In this document: piece by piece, positions 1-10,520 of the stretch
Layout: the number at the start of each line of letters is the position of its first letter
Numbering within the stretch: the first letter of the stretch is position 1
Assembly (NCBI RefSeq): GCF_003121485.1
Contig: NZ_QAVX01000005.1
Span: 104,184-168,183 of the forward strand
Reading direction: 5' to 3'
Length of the DNA stretch: 64,000 bases
Origin: Dyella sp. C11
GTDB taxonomy: Bacteria > Pseudomonadota > Gammaproteobacteria > Xanthomonadales > Rhodanobacteraceae
Made by a program: the position numbers and the translations under genes
The notes under the pieces: model-generated
Seen by the model: only the letters and a program-made list of their open reading frames with translations
Database searches by the model: none
Told to the model about the DNA's origin: nothing

Positions 1-1424
1 AGCAGCACCAGGGCAAGGCCGAGCGTCACGGCACGCAGGCCCTTGGCGATGTTGTCCTGGCCAAGGCTAGGACCGATCACGCGCTCTTCGACAATGTCGA
101 CAGCTGCCGCCAGCGAGCCGCCCTTGAGCAGCAGTGCCAGCTCGGAGGCTTCCTTCGGACTGCGCAGGCCGGTGGTCTGGAAGTTCTTGCCGAACACGCC
201 ATTGATGGTGGCGTAGTTGATCACCTCTTCGGTGACCTTGGGCGTGCGCACTTCCTTGCCGTCGACCACCTTGGTGTCGACCACGCGCTCCACATACACC
301 ACGCCCATCGGCTTGCCGACGTTGCCAGTGGTGAAGTCCAGCATCTTCTTGGCACCTGCCGCATTCAGCGTGACCGACACGGCGGGCGAACCGCTCTGCT
401 GGTCGAACGAGGACGAGGCATCCACCAGCTGGTCGCCGGTGACGATGATGTTCTTGCTGAGCAGGTACGGACGGCCGTCGCGATCCTTGTAGAGGCGCGC
501 ATCCGGCGGAATGATGCCCGAGCGGGCGGCATCCACGGCCTGCTGCGGCGTGCCGTAACCCGCACGGTATTCCAGCGTGGCCACGGCACCGATGAGCTTC
601 TTCGCTTCGGCCGTGTCCTGCACGCCAGCCAGCTCGACCACGATGCGGCTGTCGCCCTGCTGTTGGATGATCGGCTCGGACACGCCCAGCGCGTTGATGC
701 GGTTACGCAGCGTGCCCAGGTTCTGGCGAATCGTGTTGAGCGAAAGCTCGCGCAGCTTGTCCGGACGCACCACGGCGTTGAGCGGGAAGCGGTCGCCGGT
801 GGCGTTGCCGTCCGTCACGGTGAGGTCGGGATAGTCGGCAGAAATGGCGTTGGCGGCAGCGGTACGGTCCTCGGCGGACTTCAGCACCACGGACACGCCC
901 TGCCCGCGCTGCGCGTTGCGCACCACGGATTCGTAGCGGATGTTCTTTTCGCGCAACAGGCTGCGGATGTCATCCGCATAGCGCGTTTCCTGCTTGTCGA
1001 CCACGTCGTCCAGGTCGACCTGCATGAGGAAGTGCACGCCGCCCTGCAAGTCCAGGCCCAGCGGCATGGAGTGCGCGCCGATCGCGGTGAGCCAGTGCGG
1101 CACCGTCGACTTCAGGTTGAAAGCAACCGTGTAGTCGTCGCCCAGCGCGGCCTTGATCGCGTCAGAGGCGCTCTTCTGCAAGTCGGCGTTGGTGAAGCTC
1201 GCCAGCAGATGGTCACCATTGAGCTCGATGCCCGAACTGGCGACGTTCGCCTTCTTCAGCGCGTCGGCCACCTTCTGCTCAAGCGCCTGGTCGACCGTGC
1301 CGTTGCGGTTCGCCGTGATCTGCACGGCGGGTACCGGCAGGAACACGTTGGGCAACGCATAGACAATACCGAGCACCAATACGATGGCGACCAGCGCATA
1401 TTTCCAGCGTGGAAAATCACTCAT
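1..1424 (-). CDS. secD: Protein translocase subunit SecD (C-terminus outside window)
   Basis: Membrane component of the SecDF-YajC complex, which uses the proton gradient to help the Sec channel release exported proteins. The start at 1424 gives MSDFPRWKYALVAIVLVLG, an N-terminal membrane helix followed by a large periplasmic domain. Near the window edge the protein reads LLLKGGSLAAAVDIVEER and IGPSLGQDNI, the conserved SecD stretch just before the C-terminal membrane bundle. About 474 residues are visible of a family usual length near 615, so the gene is cut by the window edge and not broken. It lies downstream of yajC and tgt on the same strand, the usual tgt-yajC-secD-secF order. Confidence 0.94.
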   Translation of the reverse strand, partial: MSDFPRWKYALVAIVLVLGIVYALPNVFLPVPAVQITANRNGTVDQALEQKVADALKKANVASSGIELNGDHLLASFTNADLQKSASDAIKAALGDDYTVAFNLKSTVPHWLTAIGAHSMPLGLDLQGGVHFLMQVDLDDVVDKQETRYADDIRSLLREKNIRYESVVRNAQRGQGVSVVLKSAEDRTAAANAISADYPDLTVTDGNATGDRFPLNAVVRPDKLRELSLNTIRQNLGTLRNRINALGVSEPIIQQQGDSRIVVELAGVQDTAEAKKLIGAVATLEYRAGYGTPQQAVDAARSGIIPPDARLYKDRDGRPYLLSKNIIVTGDQLVDASSSFDQQSGSPAVSVTLNAAGAKKMLDFTTGNVGKPMGVVYVERVVDTKVVDGKEVRTPKVTEEVINYATINGVFGKNFQTTGLRSPKEASELALLLKGGSLAAAVDIVEERVIGPSLGQDNIAKGLRAVTLGLALVL

Positions 1425-1512
1425 GCCTTGAATCCGTCAAAAGCCGCGGCATGAGGCAGCCGCGGCGAGCAATGCATCGTGGTGACCGGGGCCCCTCAAC
1501 CCCGGCAAGTCG

Positions 1513-1848
1513 TCAGGACGACTTCAGCGTGCCCTTCGGCAGCACCTGCTGCACGGCACCCTTCTGCAGCTTGATCTTCACGTTCGGAGCGATCTCGACC
1601 GTGACGAAGCTCTCACCGATCTCGTCCACGCGACCGGCGATGCCGCCGTTGGTGACCACCTCGTCGCCCTTGGCGAGAGCGGAGATCATGGAACGATGTT
1701 CCTTCTGGCGCTTCATCTGCGGGCGGATCATGACGAAGAACATGACCACGATCAGCAGCACCGGCAGGGCCAGGCCAAAGAGCGGGTTGCCCTGTGCGCC
1801 GGCAGCCGGAGCGGCCTGGGCCATCACGAAAGACATCGGAAAAGTCAT
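1513..1848 (-). CDS. yajC: Preprotein translocase subunit YajC
   Basis: Small single-span membrane protein that associates with SecDF in the inner membrane. From the ATG at 1848 the protein is 111 residues. It has a hydrophobic helix at about residues 23-42 (LALPVLLIVVMFFVMIRPQ) followed by the family hallmark RPQMKRQKEH and the GDEVVTNGGIAGRV segment. A second ATG at 1836 (MSFVMAQAAP) is an equally good start. An upstream extension in frame to 1941 is arginine-rich and unlike the family, so it was not used. It sits 88 bp upstream of secD and is probably cotranscribed with tgt and secD. Confidence 0.93.
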   Translation of the reverse strand: MTFPMSFVMAQAAPAAGAQGNPLFGLALPVLLIVVMFFVMIRPQMKRQKEHRSMISALAKGDEVVTNGGIAGRVDEIGESFVTVEIAPNVKIKLQKGAVQQVLPKGTLKSS

Positions 1849-2084
1849 CAGCTTGTCTCGCAAGTTGCGGTATCGACAGGGTTTTCCGCCGAAACCTGAT
1901 AAAAGATCGTGGATTATGCCACGCGCCCCCGGGCCCTGCATGCGTCACAAGGCCAGCCCGACGCAGGTTCTGGCGTCAAAACGGTCGGATTCCAAGGGGG
2001 GGACCGGGATTGGGCGTGCCTGGTTCCCGGAACCGCTTCGTGCACCGTCATTCCAGCCGTGGCCGGACTGACGGGCCAAGACCG

Positions 2085-3320
<1,236 letters not shown>

Positions 3321-3577
3321 CTATCAGAGCCTTGCATTCTGGTTTGCCTCGGCCATCGCTTTTTGCCCTGGCTCTTGGCTCCGGCTCTCGCTCTTGGCTC
3401 TCCGGGCCCCCGTATGACAGCGGCGGGCGGGTGAAGGATCAGCCCGCAGGGTGGCTGGCAGGGATGCCAGCCAGTTTGTCGTCAGGGCAGGATGCCCTGT
3501 CGACAAACCCCGTAGCCCGCACGCGAACCTGGAGGCCGAAGGCCGGAAGGCGCGTCATCCGGGGTGCCTTTTCTTTT

Positions 3578-3633
3578 GGTTACTTTTCTTTGGGCAAGCA
3601 AAGAAAAGTGACCCGACGATCGGCAGATCGTCG
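3578..3633. repeat. Two adjacent perfect or near-perfect hairpins
   Basis: Arms 3578-3592 and 3599-3613 (GGTTACTTTTCTTTG against CAAAGAAAAGTGACC) pair over 15 bp with one wobble around a 6-nt loop. Directly abutting it, 3614-3621 and 3626-3633 (CGACGATC / GATCGTCG) pair perfectly over 8 bp. Such TTACTTTTCTTTG palindromes are common between genes in xanthomonads. A role as terminator or mRNA stabiliser is possible but there is no clear T-run. Confidence 0.75.
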
Positions 3634-3721
3634 GAAGCCCGCGGCAGGCGAGCCAGGTCGCCACAGCGCTTCAACTGAGCGACAGAGCAAGGGCAAAGTC
3701 ACTGGATCCCAGCCTTCGCTG

Positions 3722-3820
3722 GGATGACGGTGAGGGATAGGGGTGTCATCGCAAGGATGACGGTGAGGGATAGGAGCGTCCTCGCCAGGATGACCGTGAG
3801 AGATAGAAACGTTCCCGCGA
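3722..3820. repeat. 33-bp tandem repeat, three copies
   Basis: Three contiguous units start at 3722, 3755 and 3788, each beginning GGATGACSGTGAGRGATAG. The period is exactly 33 bp, so an open frame runs through it (repeating MTVRDR-like peptide), but nothing suggests translation. The first unit continues a repeat of the GGATCCCAGCC...GGGATGACGG type at about 3704-3729. Unit-to-unit differences are mostly in the last 12 bases. Confidence 0.85.
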
Positions 3821-3879
3821 GCACCCACCCCCCACCCCAACCCTCTCCCCGAAGGGGAGAGGGAGCTGCCTGCCAACCG

Positions 3880-4911
3880 TTACTTACCCTGCGGCAAGAT
3901 CAACATCGCATCGCCATTCGAGAAAAACCGATAGCGCTGCTCCACCGCATGCCGATACGACCCCAACATGAAATCCCGCCCCGCCAACGCCGACACCAAC
4001 ATCAGCAACGTCGATTGCGGCAAGTGAAAGTTCGTCAGCAAACCATCGACGCTGGTGAACTTGTAGCCGGGGAAGATGAAGATCTGCGTTTCACCGGCGA
4101 ACGGCTGCAGTTCGCCATCGCGCACGGCACTCTCCCGCGCCCGCACCACCGTGGTGCCCACAGCGAAGACACGACCACCGGCCGCGCGCGTGCGGCGAAT
4201 CTGCTCCACCAGGCTCGCGCCCACGTTGAGCCACTCGCGCTGCATCTGGTGGTCCTTGATGTCGTCGGCACGCACCGGCTGAAACGTACCCGCACCCACA
4301 TGCAGCGTGACGTAGCCGAACTGGATGCCGCGTTCGCGCAACAACGCCAGCGTGGCTTCGTCAAAATGCAGACCGGCCGTGGGCGCGGCAACGGCGCCAG
4401 GCTCGCGTGCAAACACCGTCTGGTAACGCTCCAGGTCGCTGGCGTCGGCGTGGCGCTCGATATACGGCGGCAGCGGCATTTCGCCCAGGCGCAGCAGCAA
4501 CCGTTCCAGCGGATCGGTCGACTCGAAGCGCAGCCGGAAGAACGGCCCTTCGCGCCCCAGCACCACGGCATGGCTGCCGTCGGCCAGTTCGATGCGACCA
4601 CCTTCCTTGGGCTTCTTGCTGACGCCCAACTGCACGATGGCTTCATGTGCACCGGTGACGCGCTCGATCAGGATTTCCACCTGACCGCCGGTGTCCTTGC
4701 GGCCATAGAGACGCGCCGGCAACACACGCGTGTCGTTGAACACCAGCAGGTCGCCTTCGCGAAGAAATTCCGGCAGGTCGCGGAACATGCGGTCCTGGCG
4801 CGTCTGCGCCTCCACATCGAGCACCAGCAGGCGGCTGGCCGAACGCTCGGCCAGCGGTGCCTGGGCGATCAGCTCGGGCGGGAGTTCGAAATCGAAATCG
4901 GTCTTCTTCAC
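3880..4911 (-). CDS. queA: S-adenosylmethionine:tRNA ribosyltransferase-isomerase
   Basis: Transfers and isomerises the ribosyl group of S-adenosylmethionine onto preQ1-modified tRNA to make epoxyqueuosine, acting after Tgt. The family starts MKKTDFDFELP; here the same residues begin with a GTG codon at 4911 (VKKTDFDFELPPELIAQ), giving 343 residues, close to the family norm. Conserved blocks include LVFNDTRVLPARL, PPYI, PTAGLHFDEA, LHVGAGTFQPV and NFHLPQSTLLMLVSALAG. An ATG far upstream would add a tryptophan- and arginine-rich segment foreign to the family and was rejected. The gene ends 667 bp before tgt. Confidence 0.96.
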   Translation of the reverse strand: MKKTDFDFELPPELIAQAPLAERSASRLLVLDVEAQTRQDRMFRDLPEFLREGDLLVFNDTRVLPARLYGRKDTGGQVEILIERVTGAHEAIVQLGVSKKPKEGGRIELADGSHAVVLGREGPFFRLRFESTDPLERLLLRLGEMPLPPYIERHADASDLERYQTVFAREPGAVAAPTAGLHFDEATLALLRERGIQFGYVTLHVGAGTFQPVRADDIKDHQMQREWLNVGASLVEQIRRTRAAGGRVFAVGTTVVRARESAVRDGELQPFAGETQIFIFPGYKFTSVDGLLTNFHLPQSTLLMLVSALAGRDFMLGSYRHAVEQRYRFFSNGDAMLILPQGK

Positions 4912-4966
4912 GGCGGGGATACTGGCGACGAATGGGCCATTATCCCCCAAAACCCTGCCCCGCCCT

Positions 4967-7417
4967 TCAGACCGCGGTTTTGCGGCGCCGACGGCGAACC
5001 AGCCAGATGGCCATCGCCACCACCACCAGCCCACATGCCGCCAGTGCATGCGGGAAGTAGCGCCGCGCGACATGCCGTACCTCAGCCACCTGTTGCGCGC
5101 GCTTCAACGCACGGGCCCGGTCGAAATCCGGCTCTTCGCAGTTGCTGCCGAAATCCTCCGCCCACGCCACGTAGGGCCCCTGCTTCACATAGCGCTGGTA
5201 GAGCGTGGTGGCACGGCGCATGCGCTCGGACGGCTGGCTGGGCGCCGCATCGCCGTAGAACTGATAGTGATCCTCGTAGTCGGGCGGCCCTTCCAGCATC
5301 CAGCCGGCGGCCTTGCACAGAACGGCCGCGAAGGCCTGCGAGCGCGGCGGCAGCAGATCGGCGGCCTGGTTTGCCTCGTCCGCCGCCACATAGCGATAGT
5401 GGAAACGGTAGTCCGGCTTCGCCACGCTGTCGGCGTATCGCTGGCGCTCGCCATCGGTCACGTAGGCCTGCTTGAGCGACTTCGGGGCCTGGCCGCTGCC
5501 ACCTTGAAAGCTGCCACCGTTGTCGCTGAAATCCGGGCCTTGTTCGTAGCCCAGGATTTCCATGCCGTCTTCGCGTGCGATGACGGATGCCGTGTAAAGC
5601 GCCTGCGCCTTGCTGATATCGGACCACGCATGCTTGCTGTCGCGTAGCGCGGTTGCATAAGCGGCGGCCTTGGTGCGCAGATTGGATGGCTGCGTCTTGC
5701 CACTGTCGTCCGTGGCGGCGACGCGCGGATCGTCATCCTTGGGAAAATAGGCCCGTGCTTCGTCGTAGCGCGCCGCGCGCATCAGGCGACGAGCAAGCAA
5801 CCAGCGCAGGTTGTCGGCCAGCGGAAGCTGGCCACGCCCATCGCCGTCTGCCTGTTTGTCTTGGGAGGGCGCCGGCGATGCAGGTGCGCGTGCATCCACA
5901 AAACTTTTCAGTTCGTCCACGGTGAGCACGCGTTCGGCCATGTACGACGCGTCATTGGCATAGCCGATGCCCATGCCAGCGTCCACGCCTTCATCGATGG
6001 CGTTGTAGTCGTTGCCATCACCGCCAACCGCCTGTGCAGCGTCGTAAAGATGCCCCATCGCCTCCACGTACTCGCCACGCGCCAGCGCGAGCACGCCTTG
6101 CTCGCCGGTAATGAGATGCGTGTTGGACGGCTCGACCACCGCGTGCGGATCGTCCACCTTCGGAAACGCCTTCACCGCAGCAGCGTAAGCCGCATTGGCA
6201 GCGGCGAGATCCCCCTTTTGCAGCGCGAGTTTGGCGCGCACCCATTCCGCCATGGGCCCCGACGATTTGTTGACCAGTCGAGCAGCAAGATCGTAATGGC
6301 CGACCTCGTAGGCCAGCGAAGCAAGACGATCCGCAGCTTGCACTTCGTCCACACCTCGCTTTTCGATGGCGTCGACCAGCGCAGGAAGGCGTGCATCGAT
6401 CTTGTTCCTGGGTGAGGCGCTCGTCGTGTCGTACGACGGGCCATCCATGCGTGCCAATGCATAAGCGACGAGCAAACGCTGCGAGCTGGCATTGTCGATC
6501 AAGGCACCCATGAGTGTCGGGTGGCGCATGGAGAAATCCGCTACTGCCGCCAGCGAGTTCACCGCACCATCGGAACCATGGCCGGCTTGTGCCGCGTAGA
6601 GCGTGATGGCGCGCTTGAAGTCATCCGCACTGATGCCTTCCGCACACTTGGCGTCAAAGCCCGGATTGCGCTCACCGGCCTCGTCTGCCGTGCCATTTCC
6701 GGAATCCTGTTCGGCAACGCCGTAAAGATCAGCCCACGTACACTGCTTGCCGTGACTGTACAGATAAAGGCGGGCTTCCTCGCCGAAGCTGTCCACGGCG
6801 AGCCCTTGTGTGTCGGATGCACCATCGACGGCACGCGTGCGTGCCAGCTGGAATGCCTTGGCCGCCGCTGCGCGTTCGCGCTGGAAGGCATCCGGATCCG
6901 ATGCATGTTCGTTGGCCTGTTGCGCGTGAATGCGCCCCAGCATGTAAGCCGCCCAGACGGAGCGCAGTGACGACTGCGCCGTCGGCAACGCCAGCACCTG
7001 TTCGAAACGCGTGGCCGCCTTGTCGGTATCGCCGCGGGTGTAGTCGACGGCTCCGGCCGTGTAGGCGCGCAAGTCTTCGGGAAGATCCTTGCCCTGGTCG
7101 TAAGCGGCATCGCCATGGTCCAGCGCGCGCAATGTCTTGATACGCGACAACTGCGAGGCGCTCACACCCAGCGACTTGGCTTCCGCATCGTCATCCTTGG
7201 CCCCATCGCCATAGCGCGGCGACTCCTGGCTCTGCAGCTTGTCCGTGGCGGGCAACAGGTGCATCGCCTCGAACGCGAAGCTGTTCTGCGGCACGTATTT
7301 CAGCGTCGCCGCGCGCTCGTCCAGCAACTGGTTGGGAAACATGGGGCCGCAAGCCCAGGCCACGGCGCCGGCAAGGCCGACGACCAACGCAGCGACGATT
7401 CCTTGGCGCTTCAACAT
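4967..7417 (-). CDS. Exported TPR-like protein with C-terminal membrane anchor, unknown function
   Basis: 816 residues. The N-terminus has a positively charged start and hydrophobic core (GIVAALVVGLAGAVAWACG); the cysteine at about 23 could be a lipoprotein site, although the preceding residues fit the lipobox poorly. Most of the protein is alanine-rich helical repeats resembling tetratricopeptide repeats (for example ARYDEARAYFPKD and GHYDLAARLVNKSS). A hydrophobic helix near residues 788-806 is followed by a run of arginines, which suggests a C-terminal inner-membrane anchor with a cytoplasmic tail. I do not recognise a named family. It lies 55 bp upstream of queA and 69 bp downstream of the DUF3142 lipoprotein gene. 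Confidence 0.8.
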   Translation of the reverse strand: MLKRQGIVAALVVGLAGAVAWACGPMFPNQLLDERAATLKYVPQNSFAFEAMHLLPATDKLQSQESPRYGDGAKDDDAEAKSLGVSASQLSRIKTLRALDHGDAAYDQGKDLPEDLRAYTAGAVDYTRGDTDKAATRFEQVLALPTAQSSLRSVWAAYMLGRIHAQQANEHASDPDAFQRERAAAAKAFQLARTRAVDGASDTQGLAVDSFGEEARLYLYSHGKQCTWADLYGVAEQDSGNGTADEAGERNPGFDAKCAEGISADDFKRAITLYAAQAGHGSDGAVNSLAAVADFSMRHPTLMGALIDNASSQRLLVAYALARMDGPSYDTTSASPRNKIDARLPALVDAIEKRGVDEVQAADRLASLAYEVGHYDLAARLVNKSSGPMAEWVRAKLALQKGDLAAANAAYAAAVKAFPKVDDPHAVVEPSNTHLITGEQGVLALARGEYVEAMGHLYDAAQAVGGDGNDYNAIDEGVDAGMGIGYANDASYMAERVLTVDELKSFVDARAPASPAPSQDKQADGDGRGQLPLADNLRWLLARRLMRAARYDEARAYFPKDDDPRVAATDDSGKTQPSNLRTKAAAYATALRDSKHAWSDISKAQALYTASVIAREDGMEILGYEQGPDFSDNGGSFQGGSGQAPKSLKQAYVTDGERQRYADSVAKPDYRFHYRYVAADEANQAADLLPPRSQAFAAVLCKAAGWMLEGPPDYEDHYQFYGDAAPSQPSERMRRATTLYQRYVKQGPYVAWAEDFGSNCEEPDFDRARALKRAQQVAEVRHVARRYFPHALAACGLVVVAMAIWLVRRRRRKTAV

Positions 7418-7486
7418 GGTTTCACCTGGAGTAAGGCGCTCCGCGCCCGATGCCTCAAGTATGGCGAAAATGCCGGGTGGCCGGCA

Positions 7487-8707
7487 TCAGGTTTCAACCC
7501 GCAACGACGGCGGTGCGGGGCAGCGAAGCCATCCCACCAACAGCGCCTGTCCCGCGCGCAGCGTGCCGGTGCGGGATCGCTGCAGATAAAGACCTGCCGT
7601 CCCCCGCTGCAATGTATATCCGTTGATGCCATCGGCCAGCACGCAAGACCCATCGACACGAACGAGCGACGGCAGGCTCAGGTCGGCATCGCCCTCGTTC
7701 ACCAGGCGCACGTCGTAGCGCCCGGCATCGCTGGCAGGCTCCGCCCGCGCGACCAGCGATGCCCGCAAGGCGATTCGCCCCAGCACTGCTTGCCAGCTTG
7801 CGGCGCTCCAGGCACGTGCATCGTCACTGGTGGGAAGGCGGAACCACACGATGCCAATCAAACCCGGCGGTACGTCGCTCTCCAGCGTCGAGACGAACTG
7901 CTGCATGGCGCGCGGATCGGCGAAGAGCTCGCTGGTGTCGTCGTCACGACTCAATGTGGGACGTTCGCTTTCGATGGCGGAAACACGCCCCTGCGTATCC
8001 CAGCTTACCCGCGTGCCGTAGGCAGGCAAGGCGACTCGCCATGGTTTGCGGGTGTGGTGCGCGAAGTCCTGCATCCATGCCCTCGCCTTGCCCGCGTCAA
8101 ACAGGCCCGCACGTGGCGATTGCACCGCATGCACCTGCAATACCGATTCGTCCGCTTGCGCGAGCAAGCCATCAAGGTCGGCACTTTCCAGCCAGGTGGG
8201 CAACGCCGTCAGCGAGAGACGTTCGCCGGCCTGCAACGACGGACGCAGAACCTGGAGAAAATGCGTGTACGCCGGCAGGCGTGCCGTGCCGGCATCGTGG
8301 TCCAGCTCGATGCCCGCGAAGGCGATTCCCTGTTGCCGCCACCGACCGAGCACCGTTTGCACGTCGGCAAGCAGCGCGGCTTCATTCCACTGGCGTAGCT
8401 GTCCCTCGATGCGCACGACCGCCACGACGGGCTTTCCGCTGTCCGCCAGCGCCCGCCAGTCGGGCGTGAATACACGCCACTGGCCCTGCACGTCCATTTC
8501 CGCTGCAAGCACGCGCCACGCACGCACCGACTGGCCTTCGCTCTGCACCGCCTGTACGAGTGCGGGCGTCCACTGGCGTTGCCACACATAGGCATCATTG
8601 GGCAGCGATGCGCCATGCGGTGCACACGCCGCCAGCACGCCACATGCAAGCAGCCACAGACCCATCCATCGGAATAGCGGGAGATGCACGCGTACGCCTG
8701 TCACCAT
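7487..8707 (-). CDS. DUF3142-type lipoprotein
   Basis: 406 residues with a signal peptide ending in a clear lipobox (CGVLAAC, cysteine near residue 28), so probably a lipid-anchored protein. The body reads WTPALVQAV, a segment ending in VVAVVRIEGQL, then GIAFAGIELDHDAGTARLPAY and LSLTALPTWLES. That arrangement of a TIM-barrel-like fold with a conserved ELDHD motif is typical of DUF3142 proteins, which resemble glycoside hydrolases but have no established substrate. An alternative start is the ATG at 8665. Family assignment is from recognised motifs only. Confidence 0.75.
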   Translation of the reverse strand: MVTGVRVHLPLFRWMGLWLLACGVLAACAPHGASLPNDAYVWQRQWTPALVQAVQSEGQSVRAWRVLAAEMDVQGQWRVFTPDWRALADSGKPVVAVVRIEGQLRQWNEAALLADVQTVLGRWRQQGIAFAGIELDHDAGTARLPAYTHFLQVLRPSLQAGERLSLTALPTWLESADLDGLLAQADESVLQVHAVQSPRAGLFDAGKARAWMQDFAHHTRKPWRVALPAYGTRVSWDTQGRVSAIESERPTLSRDDDTSELFADPRAMQQFVSTLESDVPPGLIGIVWFRLPTSDDARAWSAASWQAVLGRIALRASLVARAEPASDAGRYDVRLVNEGDADLSLPSLVRVDGSCVLADGINGYTLQRGTAGLYLQRSRTGTLRAGQALLVGWLRCPAPPSLRVET

Positions 8708-8739
8708 CGGGGATGCACTATTGCACCCGATTGCGTGTA

Positions 8740-9342
8740 CTACAGCCAGCCCTTCTGCCTTGCCAGGCGATAGGCTTCGATGCGATTGGCGGCGCCAAGC
8801 TTGCCGATGGCTTCGGAAAGGTAATTGCGCACGGTGCCGTGCGACAGGTTCAACTGGGTGGCGATGTCGTTGGCGGATTGACCTTCCCCCGCCAGGCGCA
8901 GCACCTGGCGTTCGCGGTCATTCAAAGGATCAGCTTCGGACCAGGCCTCCAGCGCAAGTTGCGGGTCGATGGCGCGACCGCCACGATGAACCATGCGCAG
9001 CGCTTCAGCCAGGTTTTCAGCGGGCGCATCCTTCAGCAGGTAACCGGAAACACCCGCATCCAGCGCACGACGCAGGAAACCCGAACGTGCAAACGTGGTG
9101 ACGATGATCACCTTGATCGGCATGTCGTGGCGTTGAATGCGCTGCGCCAGCTCAAGGCCCGTAAGCCCCGGCATTTCGATATCGGTGACCAGCACATCCG
9201 GCTTCAGGCGTTGCAGTTCGCGCCACGCGGCTTCGCCATCGGGCGCCGAACCCAGCACCTCGATATCGCTCTCGAGGTTGAGCAGCGCGGACAACGCGCC
9301 GCGCACCATGGCCTGGTCTTCGGCCAGCATTACACGAATCAT
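8740..9342 (-). CDS. NarL/DesR-family response regulator
   Basis: 200-residue two-component regulator. The receiver domain (about 1-120) carries the acidic pair ED at 8-9, the phosphoacceptor Asp54 in LVTDIEMPG, and the Thr/Lys switch residues (VTTFA, LLKDAP). The C-terminal LuxR-type helix-turn-helix (about 135-195) has LNDRERQVLRLAGEGQS and LSHGTVRNYLSEAIGKLGA. The start codon overlaps the stop of the upstream kinase gene (ATGA at 9339-9342), so the genes are translationally coupled. It probably regulates the ABC transporter at the head of the same operon, by analogy with DesKR/LiaRS-type systems. Confidence 0.93.
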   Translation of the reverse strand: MIRVMLAEDQAMVRGALSALLNLESDIEVLGSAPDGEAAWRELQRLKPDVLVTDIEMPGLTGLELAQRIQRHDMPIKVIIVTTFARSGFLRRALDAGVSGYLLKDAPAENLAEALRMVHRGGRAIDPQLALEAWSEADPLNDRERQVLRLAGEGQSANDIATQLNLSHGTVRNYLSEAIGKLGAANRIEAYRLARQKGWL

Positions 9343-10520
9343 GCAGCACTCCTGTCATCCAGCACGGCGGTCGGCGCATCACTGGCGACGTCCGCGGATT
9401 GTTCTTTGTGCCTTGGCACCCGCACGGTCAACAGCGTGCCGCGTCGCGGTGGCGAGTCGATCTTCAGGCTGCCGCCCAGCGCGTGAATGCGCTCGCGCAT
9501 GCCACTGACGCCGTTGCCATGCGCACTCAGGCCACCACAGCCGTCGTCGCGCACCCGCATTTCAAACTGGTCACCGCTCGTGGTGAATTCCACCCACGCG
9601 GACTGCGCCCGCGCGTGGCGATGAATGTTCGTCACCGCCTCCCGAAGCACCAGCGCAAGCGGCGCTTCGACCTGCGTCGACAGGCGCGTGTCATCGGGCA
9701 AGGCCCCGCTGAAATTGAGGCCCGATGCCTCCAGCATCAAACGGGCAGACACCAGCTCCGCCGCCAGGTCGCCACGACGCATGCCGGTGACGGCGGTACG
9801 CACTTCGGCGAGCGCGTGGCGCGCCACGCGCTCCACCTCCTCCATTTCGCGCTGCGCACGCTCGGGGTCCACGCGCGCGAGTTTGCGCGCCAGCTCGGAC
9901 TTCAGTGCCACCAGCGACAAGGTGTGGCCAAGCAGATCGTGCAGATCACGGCCAATGCGCTCGCGCTCGGCGAGGGTGGCCAGCCGGCGAACCTCGTCCT
10001 GTGACATGCGCAATGCTGCATCCCTGCGGTGGTTGTTCATGCGCAGGAAATGACCGAAGCCGGACGCGAGCGCCACAAACGCAATCAACAGCATGACCCA
10101 CGGCGACATGTGCAGCCGCCAGGCTTGAAAGGCCACGGGAACGGCCAGTATCGCCAGACCGGTCAGCCAACGGCGCAGCGATTGAAGGTACGCCATGCAC
10201 ATGCCGGCCGACACGATGAAGCCGATGGCCACGCCATTGAACGGCCACACCAGCATGCCGAGCAGGCCAATGCCCGCGGCATACCAGGGCAGGTAACGAT
10301 AGGGTCCGGCGTAGATCCTGTAGTGAAAGTACAGATAGATCGGCGCAGAAATGAGCGTCGGGAGAAGCCAACGCGTCCAGGTGGTTCGAGCATCGGTGAT
10401 GGGACCGATGAACAATGCGGCCACCCAAACAAGGTTGGCCATGGCCTCCCAGCGCAGGTAGCTTGGCGAGCCCAGCTTGCCCAACAGCGAGTCGGGATGA
10501 GGAGTGAACCAGGCTTTCAT
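9339..10520 (-). CDS. DesK-type sensor histidine kinase (second of a tandem pair)
   Basis: 393 residues from the ATG at 10520, which overlaps the stop codon of the preceding kinase gene by ATGA. The N-terminal half holds about five hydrophobic segments (residues 28-160). The HisKA_3 dimerisation domain follows, with the phosphoacceptor His194 in GRDLHDLLGHTLSL. The ATPase domain includes REAVTNIHRHARAQ and VRDDGCGG...GVSGMRERI. Its kinase core is closely similar to that of the upstream gene, so the pair looks like a tandem duplication whose sensor halves diverged. An in-frame extension upstream to 10907 lies inside the other kinase gene and was rejected. Confidence 0.93.
   Translation of the reverse strand: MKAWFTPHPDSLLGKLGSPSYLRWEAMANLVWVAALFIGPITDARTTWTRWLLPTLISAPIYLYFHYRIYAGPYRYLPWYAAGIGLLGMLVWPFNGVAIGFIVSAGMCMAYLQSLRRWLTGLAILAVPVAFQAWRLHMSPWVMLLIAFVALASGFGHFLRMNNHRRDAALRMSQDEVRRLATLAERERIGRDLHDLLGHTLSLVALKSELARKLARVDPERAQREMEEVERVARHALAEVRTAVTGMRRGDLAAELVSARLMLEASGLNFSGALPDDTRLSTQVEAPLALVLREAVTNIHRHARAQSAWVEFTTSGDQFEMRVRDDGCGGLSAHGNGVSGMRERIHALGGSLKIDSPPRRGTLLTVRVPRHKEQSADVASDAPTAVLDDRSAA

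Noticed and set aside
3722-3820. CRISPR array
   Set aside because: Units are directly contiguous 33-bp repeats without unique spacers, only three copies, and no cas genes.
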